DNA of 64,000 bases from Acinetobacter sp. SAAs474. GTDB lineage: Bacteria; Pseudomonadota; Gammaproteobacteria; Pseudomonadales; Moraxellaceae. How positions within the stretch are numbered: the first letter of the stretch is position 1; every line of letters starts with the position of its first letter. The stretch lies in assembly GCF_032823475.1 (NCBI RefSeq), contig NZ_CP127915.1, positions 310,001 through 374,000 on the forward strand. Reading direction: 5' to 3'. This document shows, in pieces, positions 38,610-46,809 of the stretch. The position numbers were made by a program, and so were the translations under genes. The notes under the pieces are model-generated. The model had not been told where the DNA came from. It made no database searches and saw only the letters and a program-made list of their open reading frames with translations.

Positions 38610-38828
38610 ATGGCAGGTTTATCGATTTGGCATGTTGTAATTTTTGCAATTGTTGTCATTTTACTTTTTGGTACCTCAAAATTAAAAAATCTTGGTAAAG
38701 ATGTGGGTGGCGCAGTTAAGGATTTTAAAAAATCAATCAAAGATGAAAATACTGAACCGCCTCAACTGCAAGATGCTCGTATTATTCAAGCTGATGTTAA
38801 AAATACTGACAGTACCATAAAAAGTTAA
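38610..38828 (+). CDS. tatA: Sec-independent protein translocase subunit TatA
   Basis: TatA forms the pore part of the twin-arginine translocon, which moves folded proteins across the inner membrane. The 72-aa protein has the N-terminal membrane helix [20 protein letters not shown], then the [26 protein letters not shown] hinge and amphipathic helix (split here at about residue 20), and an acidic tail. It is followed by tatB after 12 bases. A good Pho box lies upstream. Members of this size are standard for TatA. Confidence 0.96.
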   Translation: MAGLSIWHVVIFAIVVILLFGTSKLKNLGKDVGGAVKDFKKSIKDENTEPPQLQDARIIQADVKNTDSTIKS

Positions 38829-38840
38829 AAGTGATTATTT

Positions 38841-39302
38841 ATGCTGAATATAGGAATGACCGAACTCTTGGTCTTTGGCATTATTGCATTATTAATTTTA
38901 GGCCCAGATAAGCTGCCAGAAGCAGCACGCTTTATGGGGAAGTGGTACAGTAAAATTAAACGCACCATTAATAATGTTCATCAAGATATTGACCGTGAAT
39001 TACGTTTATCGGAATTACGTGCACAAATGCAACAAGAAATGCAGCGTATTCAGGCCTTAGAAGTAAAAATGCAGAATCAGCTCAATGCGTTGGAGCATCA
39101 CCAACGACTTGATGAACCAGAGGTTAAGGTGCATCAAACATATCATTTTATTGCACAATCACCCAATTATGTCTTTCGCCCGTATGGTCGGCAACTGGCT
39201 TTATCTTGTCGTGCTATTAATAGTACGACAGCACAACAGATCAATCATCAGCATTTTAGTTCCCATGATTTAAACAATAAAAACTATCAGGTTGCACTAT
39301 GA
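38841..39302 (+). CDS. tatB: Sec-independent protein translocase subunit TatB
   Basis: TatB works with TatC in the receptor complex that binds twin-arginine signal peptides. The 153-aa protein begins MLNIGMTELLVFGIIALLIL, carries the GPDKLPEAARFMGKW hinge that distinguishes TatB from TatA, and continues as a long charged amphipathic helix with coiled-coil character (about residues 40-95). The C-terminal 60 residues are low in conserved features. The tatC start codon overlaps its stop by 4 bases. Confidence 0.95.
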   Translation: MLNIGMTELLVFGIIALLILGPDKLPEAARFMGKWYSKIKRTINNVHQDIDRELRLSELRAQMQQEMQRIQALEVKMQNQLNALEHHQRLDEPEVKVHQTYHFIAQSPNYVFRPYGRQLALSCRAINSTTAQQINHQHFSSHDLNNKNYQVAL

Positions 39303-40087
39303 ATCCTATTGTTCCCTCATCAATGACACCTGAAGCACAGCAAACAACGACTGAAACTTTAGCAGAAATGCCTATCACCAAACATTTGGTGATTCTTCGT
39401 CGCTATCTTTTTCGTAGTGTCGGTGTATTGTTAGTGCTATTTTTTTGCTTATTACCTTTTGCCAATCAAAGTTATCAAATGCTTTCTGAACCCCTGAGAG
39501 CGCAACTCCCATTGAGTTCAACCATGATTGCAACCGATGTCACTGCAACATTCATGGCACCATTTAAACTTAATTTTTTTCTGGCGCTGACTTTAGCAAT
39601 GCCCTATTTGATTTATCAAGTTTGGTCATTTGTTAAGCCGGCCTTATATCAGAAGGAACGATCTTTGGCACTGCCTTTATTATTGGGTAGTATCAGCTTA
39701 TTTTATCTTGGTATTAGCTTTGCTTACTATATTGCATTACCGTCGATTTTACATTTTTTCATTAGTGTCTCACCTGAAACGGTTGCGCCAATGACGGATA
39801 TTAATAGTTATTTAACATTCTGTTTAAAGCTTTTTTTGGTTTTTGGTTTAACCTTTGAAATTCCAATTATCACCTTATTATTAATTTTAATTGGTGTTGT
39901 AACAACAGAACAGTTGATCGAAAAACGACGTTTTGTTGTAGTTGGCTGTTTTTTTGTCGCGATGTTTGTGACACCACCAGATGCATTATCTATGATTATG
40001 CTGGCAATTCCTATGTGGATTTTATTTGAAATCGGATTATTGTCGGCAAAACTGATTGAAAAACGTCAAACAAAGCAAGAGGCATAG
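39299..40087 (+). CDS. tatC: Sec-independent protein translocase subunit TatC
   Basis: TatC is the multi-spanning receptor for twin-arginine signal peptides. The 262-aa protein has six membrane segments. Visible family motifs are MPITKHLVILRRYLFRSV at the cytoplasmic N-terminus, ALTLAMPYLIYQVWSFVKPAL, the FELPI-like stretch FEIPIITLLLILIGVV, and FVTPPDALSMIMLAIPMW. The ATG at 39299 overlaps the tatB stop (ATGA). The next gene on the strand, after a 435-base gap, encodes a Tat substrate (PhoX). Confidence 0.96.
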   Translation: MNPIVPSSMTPEAQQTTTETLAEMPITKHLVILRRYLFRSVGVLLVLFFCLLPFANQSYQMLSEPLRAQLPLSSTMIATDVTATFMAPFKLNFFLALTLAMPYLIYQVWSFVKPALYQKERSLALPLLLGSISLFYLGISFAYYIALPSILHFFISVSPETVAPMTDINSYLTFCLKLFLVFGLTFEIPIITLLLILIGVVTTEQLIEKRRFVVVGCFFVAMFVTPPDALSMIMLAIPMWILFEIGLLSAKLIEKRQTKQEA

Positions 40088-40114
40088 CGACATCATTTTA
40101 ATCTCAGCTATACC

Positions 40115-40173
40115 CACGATTGCATCATGATTGTTCGAATCAACTATCATCATGATGCAATATCATAATCGTG
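40115..40173 (+). terminator. Long hairpin after tatC
   Basis: A perfect 13-base core (ATTGCATCATGAT with its complement) is extended by CACG/CGTG across an 8-base bulge. No T run follows, so it may be an RNA 3' end stabiliser rather than an intrinsic terminator. Confidence 0.5.
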
Positions 40174-40301
40174 CAATTTACCGCCATAGCGTTTAAAAAA
40201 AATGCGATTCCCCAACAATATACTTGGCTAAAAACAAGCAATATTTCACTCAATCTCTACTTTGATTTTATTCAGTAAATACAACTATTTATTGTACCTC
40301 T

Positions 40302-40348
40302 AAGAATGAGTGGAGATTTAATCTGTTCTGGATTAAATCGCCATTCTT
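40302..40348 (+). terminator. Second hairpin upstream of phoX
   Basis: GATTTAATC and GATTAAATC pair around TGTTCTG, with outer AAGAATG/CATTCTT arms joined by small internal loops, then TATTG. It could be a terminator or part of a structured leader. Confidence 0.45.
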
Positions 40349-40522
40349 ATTGATTAAAAATGCTTTGATGCCCATCACAACAATAAACATTTTTTAAGCG
40401 AAAAAATCCCAGACCATCTGAATAATTCATCATGATCAGCTTTAATCACATTGCAATATTAACTTCAAAAGCTTGTCATATTTAACGTCTATTTTGAGGG
40501 TAACTTTTTAAACCCAGCATAG

Positions 40523-42724
40523 ATGCGCACTGTTAATATGATGAATAAACCTTATAACGAAGCTCAAGAACTTGACAATAATACGTCAGATAATATTCAT
40601 TTTCGTGACATTCTTAGTCAACGGATGACTCGCCGTAGCCTAATTAAAAAAACAGCCAGTGGCGTTGCTGCATTGGCATTGGCCTCCACTTTGACTGGCT
40701 GTAATGATGACGACGATTCCTCATCTGGGAACGAACAAAATCCAACACCTCCCATCAAAGACCCCAATCAAAAACCAACTAAATTAAGCTTTAATCCTGT
40801 TGCAAAAAATTTAAATGATATCGTCACTGTACCTGAAGGCTATCAAGCGACTGTATTGTATGCGATGGGTGATTCAATTCATCCAGACTATCCTGCATGG
40901 GATGATAATCAGGTGCCGAATGGCGCAAGCTTTCAGTTCCGTTCAGGGGATTGTCATGATGGCATGAGCTTTTTTGGTCTGAATAGCAATACAGGTCGTT
41001 ATGATCCGCAACAATCAGAACATGGTTTACTGGTGATGAACCATGAATATATTAATCCAACCTTTCTTCATCCCCAAGGCCCGACTAAGATCAATGGTCG
41101 ACGTCCCGAAGATGAAGTGATACGTGAAGTCAATGCTCATGGTGTTTCAATTATTCAAATTAAAAAAAATACCAATACGCAAGCTGTCGAATTAGTTAAA
41201 AATTCACCTTTTAATCGTCGTATTACTGGTTCTACAGTGATGGATTTTAAAGGTCCTGCTGCTGGATCCGCATTACTCAGTACGAAATATTCTCCTACAG
41301 CGAAACAAACACGTGGTACACATAATAACTGCGGTAATGGCTACACGCCTTGGGGAACGTATCTCACGACAGAAGAAAACTTTATTGGTTATTTTGCACG
41401 TCATCAAAATGATAATAGTAAACGCTCACCACAAGAAATTGTGGCTTTAAATCGTTATGGTCTAAAAGAGGGTGCCAATTCTCGTTATGGTTGGGAAACT
41501 GCTGAAGGACGTATTGATCTACAGGATTCATATGATCGCTGGCTTGCCAATGTCTCAGCACAAACTGCAGCAGAAGACTATCGTAATGGTCCAAATACAT
41601 TTGGCTGGATTGTAGAAATCGATCCATTTGATAGTCGTCAAAATCCTGTAAAACGAACCGCATTAGGACGTTTTGCTCATGAAGATTGTCGTGCCAGCCG
41701 TTTACGCGAAGATGATCATTTAGCCTTTTATATGGGAGATGATTCACGCGGTGAATATATTTATAAATTTGTCTCAGATCAAAAATGGGATAATCGTGAT
41801 ATCAATGGTGGCTATACTGTTGGCGATAAGTATATGAATAATGGCAAGCTTTATGTTGCAAAATTCCATAATGATGGCCAAGGTCAATGGATTGAACTCA
41901 GCTATGGTAAAAATGGACTGAATGAAAGTAATAGCGTTTATCCGTTTAGTTCCCAAGCCGATGTGGTTACATTTGCACGCCTAGCAGCAGATGCCGTCGG
42001 AGCGACGAAAATGGATCGACCTGAATGGGTTGCTGTCAATCCTGAAAATGGTGAAGTGTATGTAACCTTAACCAACAATTCTAATCGCGGTAGTAATGCG
42101 CAGCCACTAGATGCTGCTAACCCACGTTACTATGTTGATCCTGAAGGAGGTAAGGGTAATGTCAATGGTCATATTATTCGCTTCCGTGAACAGGGTGATA
42201 CGACAACAGCGGAAAACTTTAGCTGGGATATTTATTTATTTGGAGCTGAAGCCGCAATGGCCAGCAATATTAATCTCTCAGGTTTAAGCGATAATAATGA
42301 CTTATCTTCTCCAGATGGCATGTGGTTTGATCCACGTGGCGTGCTTTGGATTCAAACCGATGATGGTGCATATACCGATGTAACCAATTGTATGATGCTG
42401 GCAGCATTACCTGGTCAAGTGGGTGATGGTAATACAGCCATTACCTCTGCGGGTCAGCAAACCATTGTCGGTGCACAGGTCAATGATGAAAATTTAAGAC
42501 GCTTTTTAACAGGTCCTAAAGAATGTGAAATTACAGGTGTTACCATGACGCCAGATTATAAAGCGATCTTTATTAATGTGCAGCATCCAGGTGAAGATTC
42601 CAAGTCTTATGCCCAACCAAGCAGTCATTGGCCAGCATCACAAACCGATGCAAATGCGACCTCACGACCACGTTCGGCCACTGTGGTTATTACGCGCCAA
42701 GATGGCGGTGTCATTGCAGGTTAA
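40523..42724 (+). CDS. phoX: PhoX-type phosphatase, Tat-exported lipoprotein
   Basis: A 733-aa DUF839/PhoX family protein. PhoX enzymes are Ca/Fe alkaline phosphatases that free phosphate from organic esters outside the cytoplasm. A twin-arginine signal is clear (TRRSLIK at 36-42, then a hydrophobic stretch), followed by the lipobox LTGC with Cys60 and a DDDD-SSS-rich tether. The protein should therefore be a Tat-exported lipoprotein. Family motifs include VMNHEYINP, GTHNNCGNGYTPWGTYLTTEEN, HEDC in FAHEDCRASR, and SPDGMWFDPRGVLWIQTDDG. It follows tatABC on the same strand. No ribosome site decides between ATG 40523 and the ATGs at 40538 and 40541. Confidence 0.9.
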   Translation: MRTVNMMNKPYNEAQELDNNTSDNIHFRDILSQRMTRRSLIKKTASGVAALALASTLTGCNDDDDSSSGNEQNPTPPIKDPNQKPTKLSFNPVAKNLNDIVTVPEGYQATVLYAMGDSIHPDYPAWDDNQVPNGASFQFRSGDCHDGMSFFGLNSNTGRYDPQQSEHGLLVMNHEYINPTFLHPQGPTKINGRRPEDEVIREVNAHGVSIIQIKKNTNTQAVELVKNSPFNRRITGSTVMDFKGPAAGSALLSTKYSPTAKQTRGTHNNCGNGYTPWGTYLTTEENFIGYFARHQNDNSKRSPQEIVALNRYGLKEGANSRYGWETAEGRIDLQDSYDRWLANVSAQTAAEDYRNGPNTFGWIVEIDPFDSRQNPVKRTALGRFAHEDCRASRLREDDHLAFYMGDDSRGEYIYKFVSDQKWDNRDINGGYTVGDKYMNNGKLYVAKFHNDGQGQWIELSYGKNGLNESNSVYPFSSQADVVTFARLAADAVGATKMDRPEWVAVNPENGEVYVTLTNNSNRGSNAQPLDAANPRYYVDPEGGKGNVNGHIIRFREQGDTTTAENFSWDIYLFGAEAAMASNINLSGLSDNNDLSSPDGMWFDPRGVLWIQTDDGAYTDVTNCMMLAALPGQVGDGNTAITSAGQQTIVGAQVNDENLRRFLTGPKECEITGVTMTPDYKAIFINVQHPGEDSKSYAQPSSHWPASQTDANATSRPRSATVVITRQDGGVIAG

Positions 42725-42740
42725 TAGCGTTTAGCCGGTA

Positions 42741-42775
42741 ATATAAAATGCCAACTGATGTTGGCATTTTGTATA
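42741..42775 (+). terminator. Terminator after phoX
   Basis: AAAATGCCAAC and GTTGGCATTTT pair perfectly around TGAT, about 20 bases past the stop codon; flanking ATAT bases extend the stem. Confidence 0.88.
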
Positions 42776-42870
42776 TTGCAACTCAAGCAATAAAGCTCAC
42801 CAGTAACTTTTCCTGATCTATTCCAAATGAAATAACAGCAGATTGCATCAAAATATGTTGCCATTTATGG

Positions 42871-43653
42871 TCACGATATAATTTTACCATAGAGCTGGAC
42901 AATATCTGACTGCGTTAACCCTTGCTGAGATTTTTCTGACCATTGCCAACTCGATGAAGTCATTTTAATCAAATTGGAACAACGGGTACCATAATCAGCA
43001 CTCTGAATAAATGTAGAGGATAATAAAGCCTCCATTGCAGCATCAATTCCTGTATCAGGTAATAAATCGGGTACAACTTGACGCTGATCTTGTAATAAAT
43101 CCCATGCCAAGCGTTGTAAGTCAATTAGATTGGTATCAGCATATTGCAACATCGGTAAAAATTCTTGAGTAAATCGATGCCGTAAATGCTGAGTTTTTTG
43201 CCAATATTGACTCATTAAAGTATTCGATAATACATAAACACCCGGTGCTAATATTTGTGGAGCTTCGCCACGATTACTCATATAAACGGCTTGCTGTTGA
43301 TCACCAAGCACTAAATTAAATCCGGCATAATCACATTGTACTTTTTCTAACTGCTGTGCAAAGCGTATAGGTGTTAATGTAGATTCAAGAAACTTTTGCA
43401 CTAAATGACCTCTGGACGTCGAATAGTGAGCTCGCTCATGACCATCTCTAAAATTTGTGATGACTGCCCAGCGACCTGTTAATGTCACCCCCATCCATGT
43501 ACCACCTGATGTCAGATCTTGGCCAGCAATGACAGGGCTATTATGCCAAAAACCAAGTTGCTGTGTCGGCCGAGCATAGAACTCATCTCGATTTGATAAC
43601 AGACATAATGGTAAATCATCCAATAATTGCCAAGCAATCGCGACAATACACAT
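42871..43653 (-). CDS. NRDE family protein (TANGO2-like)
   Basis: A 260-aa protein starting MCIVAIAW, where Cys2 would be the N-terminal nucleophile of an Ntn-hydrolase-like fold after Met removal. The family signature SNRDEFYARPTQ is at about residues 20-31, followed by SGGTWMGVTLTGRWAVITNF. The start at 43653 has AAAGGGAA 8 bases upstream; a longer start at 43680 would hide the cysteine. NRDE/TANGO2 proteins have been linked to heme and lipid handling in eukaryotes, but the bacterial role is unknown. It is divergent from lgt. Confidence 0.9.
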   Translation of the reverse strand: MCIVAIAWQLLDDLPLCLLSNRDEFYARPTQQLGFWHNSPVIAGQDLTSGGTWMGVTLTGRWAVITNFRDGHERAHYSTSRGHLVQKFLESTLTPIRFAQQLEKVQCDYAGFNLVLGDQQQAVYMSNRGEAPQILAPGVYVLSNTLMSQYWQKTQHLRHRFTQEFLPMLQYADTNLIDLQRLAWDLLQDQRQVVPDLLPDTGIDAAMEALLSSTFIQSADYGTRCSNLIKMTSSSWQWSEKSQQGLTQSDIVQLYGKIIS

Positions 43654-43746
43654 AACAGATTCCCTTTGATCTTTACACATCGAATGTACAACATTTTTTA
43701 TAACATTGAGCTAAAATCGAGAGCAACATAATCAAAAGGAACAGGA

Positions 43747-44559
43747 ATGCTGACCTATCCCAATATTGATCCGGTAGCGATTGCAATCGGCCCACTACAA
43801 GTACATTGGTACGGACTCATGTATCTATTGGCATTTTTATTTGCTTGGGGTTTAGCAACCTACCGTACCAAAAAACGTGATGGCTGGACCTCTGAAATGG
43901 TCTCAGATCTAATTTTTTATGGTGCACTAGGTGTTGTTATCGGAGGGCGTTTAGGCTATGTCTTCTTCTATGGATTAGACCAATTTTTAGCTAATCCACT
44001 ATGGTTATTTGAGGTCTGGACAGGTGGAATGAGTTTTCACGGCGGCTTCCTCGGTGTCATGATCGCCATGATTTTTTGGTGTAAAAAGTATCAAAAGACT
44101 TGGTTTGAAACTTTAGATTTCATTGCACCATGTGTCCCCACAGGTTTAATGTTTGGTCGTATTGGTAATTTTATTGGTGGTGAGCTCTATGGACGTCCAG
44201 TCAGTGATCCTCACTTTGCACTCGGTATGATTTTTCCAACTGATCCTTTACAACTGGTACGTCATCCTTCACAGATTTATCAAGCCATTGCCGAGGGATT
44301 AATTCTTTTTCTTGTATTATGGTGGTTCAGTTCTAAGCCGCGTCCTCGTTATGCTGTTTCTGCCCTGTTTTTAATTGGTTATGGTATTGCACGCTTCGTG
44401 GTTGAATTCTTCCGTGAACCAGATAATGGACAACTTTTCATTGCTTGGATGAGTAAAGGACAATTTTTAACCATTCCAATGATTTTAATTGGTCTATGGA
44501 TGATGTGGTATGCCTATCAGAAAAAAATCTACGACTGGGGACCTCAAAAACAACATTAA
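43747..44559 (+). CDS. lgt: Prolipoprotein diacylglyceryl transferase
   Basis: Lgt transfers diacylglycerol from phosphatidylglycerol to the lipobox cysteine of prolipoproteins, the first step of lipoprotein maturation. The 270-aa inner membrane protein has about seven segments, the essential His in LQVHWYGLMYL, GGRLGYVFFYG, GGMSFHGGFLGV, and the signature GRIGNFIGGELYGRP. GGAACAGGA precedes the ATG at 43747. thyA, a frequent partner, is not next to it here; two small membrane protein genes follow a hairpin terminator. Confidence 0.96.
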   Translation: MLTYPNIDPVAIAIGPLQVHWYGLMYLLAFLFAWGLATYRTKKRDGWTSEMVSDLIFYGALGVVIGGRLGYVFFYGLDQFLANPLWLFEVWTGGMSFHGGFLGVMIAMIFWCKKYQKTWFETLDFIAPCVPTGLMFGRIGNFIGGELYGRPVSDPHFALGMIFPTDPLQLVRHPSQIYQAIAEGLILFLVLWWFSSKPRPRYAVSALFLIGYGIARFVVEFFREPDNGQLFIAWMSKGQFLTIPMILIGLWMMWYAYQKKIYDWGPQKQH

Positions 44560-44582
44560 AATATATCCCGATCAATAAAATG

Positions 44583-44606
44583 GCGAGGCAGATGTCTCGC
44601 TTTTTT
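44583..44606 (+). terminator. Intrinsic terminator after lgt
   Basis: GCGAG and CTCGC pair around an 8-base loop and are followed directly by six T. Confidence 0.82.
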
Positions 44607-44650
44607 ATATTTAAAATATGTTAAAGTTTGCACTGTCTACCACATGATTG

Positions 44651-45040
44651 ATGCAAAATATGCTCGAATTCTGGTTTAATCCACAGCTTTCTATAGCAAA
44701 AAAAATACTATTTTTGATGCTGATCATCATTATTACAGCAGGGCTATATTTAAAATATCCACTTTCTCTTGACGCTATTTTAATGTTTCTAGGCACTGGG
44801 ATTATTTTTTTGATCTGCCGCTATTGTCGCCTCCATTTTGTGGCGAATCGTCCAACTGGAATGCTCTATCGCTTACTCACTTGGATTCCAATCGCATTAT
44901 TACTGGCACTCATTTTTATGAATATTAAAAATAATGAGATTCTCATGCCAGGTGTCCAAGGTCTAGGCTTTATGTGTATTGCCATCTGCGTATTTTCCCC
45001 TATGGCTTTATTGAGGAAAAATAGCTTAGAGGATCAATGA
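44651..45040 (+). CDS. Small unknown membrane protein
   Basis: I do not recognise a family. The 129-aa product has four hydrophobic segments (about 17-36, 42-58, 72-92 and 100-118) separated by short basic loops, so it is likely an inner membrane protein. The ATG at 44651 follows an in-frame TTG; neither has a good ribosome site. The next gene starts in its stop codon (ATGA), and its product is also a small membrane protein, so the two probably form a pair. Codon use looks like the neighbours, which supports it being real. Confidence 0.65.
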   Translation: MQNMLEFWFNPQLSIAKKILFLMLIIIITAGLYLKYPLSLDAILMFLGTGIIFLICRYCRLHFVANRPTGMLYRLLTWIPIALLLALIFMNIKNNEILMPGVQGLGFMCIAICVFSPMALLRKNSLEDQ

Positions 45041-45414
45041 TCATGCTCAATTTTTGGTATTCTACACGTTGTACGCGCCCCATAAAATTAATGTTCTGTC
45101 TAGGCACCTGTCTAATCATTTTACTCAGTGCAGATCCAATCAAACTTTCCTTACAACATAGCATATGGGCATTATCACTGGGTGCTTTACTACATGTTCT
45201 CTATATACTGCATCAGCAATTTAAGCAGCCCTATATTGAACGTCATGTGAATCTAATATTGATTGTCTTAATCAGCCTTATACTGCTATTGGTTAGTTCT
45301 AGCTTTCCTTCAGTGCAACGTACAATATTGACGATTCAATATTTTGCCTTCATGCTTTTAGGCTTTTTTATTCTTTCAATCTATAGCAATCGTAGCAAAA
45401 GAATGAGCGACTAA
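45037..45414 (+). CDS. Small unknown membrane protein, coupled to the preceding gene
   Basis: A 125-aa product with four predicted membrane segments (about 16-32, 42-58, 72-88 and 98-116) and a charged C-terminus (SNRSKRMSD). No family is recognised. It overlaps the preceding gene by 4 bases; GAGG lies just before both the ATG at 45037 and a second one at 45043. Length and topology resemble the upstream protein, suggesting a heteromeric pair or an old duplication. It is convergent with the amidase gene, with a hairpin between them. Confidence 0.68.
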   Translation: MIMLNFWYSTRCTRPIKLMFCLGTCLIILLSADPIKLSLQHSIWALSLGALLHVLYILHQQFKQPYIERHVNLILIVLISLILLLVSSSFPSVQRTILTIQYFAFMLLGFFILSIYSNRSKRMSD

Positions 45415-45438
45415 CATAACTGTATAGATCATCAAAAT

Positions 45439-45477
45439 ATCAGCAATCACCACGATTATTCGCATTCGATTGCTGAT
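45439..45477. terminator. Hairpin between convergent genes
   Basis: Perfect 10-base arms ATCAGCAATC and GATTGCTGAT enclose a 19-base loop between the small membrane protein gene and the amidase gene. Flanking T and A runs are weak. Confidence 0.5.
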
Positions 45478-45493
45478 TTGCGTTAAGTAATAA

Positions 45494-46009
45494 TTACTCT
45501 AAACGATAGTATTCATATTTAATATTGTGATCTTTATAGACATCATAGCTGCGCTGTTTAAAATCAGACACCCACTCAGAACCGGTGAAACCAGCAATAT
45601 GTCCATAATTATGTTTGGCGGTCCGCTGAATAATATAAATATCACCACGCCGTGGATTGGAAAATTCAGGGTGAATTTTACGAAAACCCAATTGAGTTAA
45701 AGTCGCCCCCCAATCTGCAGCAGCAACAGGATGTTTTTGAATTTGTGCACCTGCGGATTCCAGCGCAACACGAATACTACGCGCACATTTTTGAGAGCTT
45801 CTTAAACTATGAATACCACTTAAATATTGGCTAAATTTTTTGATATCAATTGCACTACGACTAAGAAATAATTTGGCTCGTTGTAAATGTGAATTTAACT
45901 GGGGGCTTTCCTCATCATCAGAACGATGTGCTTTATTATTACGAATGGTATAGTGAATCTCTGTAACATCTACCGCTTGATCTGCGTTAGAACTTATATA
46001 ACTTGCCAT
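45494..46009 (-). CDS. Cysteine amidase/CHAP-like protein resembling secreted peptidoglycan amidase toxins
   Basis: A 171-aa protein without a signal peptide. The C-terminal 100 residues look like an NlpC/P60-CHAP-type cysteine amidase: nucleophile C75 in QKCARSIRVALESAG, NPRRGDIYIIQRT, the catalytic His in HNYGHIAGFTGSEW (H137), and WVSDFKQRSYDVYK, in which D149 could complete the triad. This pattern is seen in amidases delivered by type VI or related systems and in some phage lysins. The N-terminal 70 residues are unassigned. No periplasmic immunity protein is recognised next to it. The start is ATG 46009; AAGG lies 12 bases upstream. Confidence 0.72.
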   Translation of the reverse strand: MASYISSNADQAVDVTEIHYTIRNNKAHRSDDEESPQLNSHLQRAKLFLSRSAIDIKKFSQYLSGIHSLRSSQKCARSIRVALESAGAQIQKHPVAAADWGATLTQLGFRKIHPEFSNPRRGDIYIIQRTAKHNYGHIAGFTGSEWVSDFKQRSYDVYKDHNIKYEYYRLE

Positions 46010-46342
46010 TTTAAACAATAACCTTACAATTCAACTCAAATAAAACAGCAATCTTGCCGTATCTCTCTTAGAGGCTAGATATTACGCCAATCAGTTCGGT
46101 TTTTTACTAAAAAATGAAAAATACATCAAACTCACCCCCATTTATAAAAATCATAACTATCTGATAATTAATAATATACAACCAAAAGTAAATTACATTT
46201 TTTTACATTTAATTTATAACACTGCTTAAAAAAACACAGATTAATTTTTTCGATGCAGAGAAACTTAAAATTCACTTTTACTTTATTAATGATAATGATT
46301 ATTATTTAAATATCTAAACAATACGATGATTTGAGGAATATC
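46010..46342. other. Divergent intergenic region between the amidase and DUF2061 genes
   Basis: An AT-rich gap. The only clear element is the Fur box near 46285-46303. No frame with a ribosome site was found. Confidence 0.5.
46285..46303. promoter_or_regulatory. Fur box upstream of the DUF2061 gene
   Basis: The core AATGATAATGATTATT matches the Fur consensus at 14 of 16 positions (about 15 of 19 over the full site). It ends 39 bases before the DUF2061 start. Confidence 0.65.
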
Positions 46343-46582
46343 ATGATGGCGAATATACACAATTTTTTAAGCAATCATCAGCGCACGCTTAAAAAAACAT
46401 TTAGTTATTATATTATGCATATTAGTGTTGCCATGATTGTGGCTTATTTAGTGACAGGAAGCTGGATCATTGCCGCAACATTAAGTCTGCTTGAACCTAC
46501 CGTACAAGCTGTTGCTTTTTTTATTCATGAACGGATCTGGGAACGTAAAGCAATCCTTCCTCAAGAAACCGAGATACCTTAA
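46343..46582 (+). CDS. DUF2061 small membrane protein, probably iron regulated
   Basis: A 79-aa protein with RTLKKTFSYYIMHISVAMIV and AYLVTGSWIIAATLSLLEPT leading into a second membrane segment and FFIHERIWER, the usual DUF2061 pattern. The function of the family is unknown. GAGGAA lies 6 bases before the ATG at 46343; a second ATG follows at once. A Fur box is just upstream and a strong terminator follows, so this looks like a single-gene iron-responsive unit. Confidence 0.85.
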   Translation: MMANIHNFLSNHQRTLKKTFSYYIMHISVAMIVAYLVTGSWIIAATLSLLEPTVQAVAFFIHERIWERKAILPQETEIP

Positions 46583-46615
46583 AACCATCGATCGGCTATA
46601 TGAACAGATATCCTC

Positions 46616-46643
46616 AAAGATCATCATGGTGATGATCTTTTTT
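46616..46643 (+). terminator. Terminator after the DUF2061 gene
   Basis: AAAGATCATCA pairs perfectly with TGATGATCTTT around TGG, and more T follow. Confidence 0.9.
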
Positions 46644-46809
46644 ATTCACTCTATTATTTTGATGTCAAATACGAATTAATTTGAATATTTGATGACAAGA
46701 CATCATTGCATCATCAACATTAAAATATAGGTAACCCAGTAGATTAGGATCGCAATTATTATAATTTTATTTTATAATTAATTTAAATTTTCATAACCCT
46801 TTTTTTATT

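Larger units (their letters stand above)
40088..40522. other. Intergenic region between tatC and phoX with two large hairpins
   Basis: It contains the hairpins at 40115-40173 and 40302-40348 and an isolated TTGTCAT PhoB half-site near 40473. No open frame was supported. The first hairpin probably ends tatABC transcripts; the last 170 bases are presumed phoX promoter and leader. Confidence 0.55.

Noticed and set aside
40473..40494. Possible second Pho box directly before phoX
   Set aside because: Only one TTGTCAT half-site is present; the second repeat at the required 11-base period does not match.
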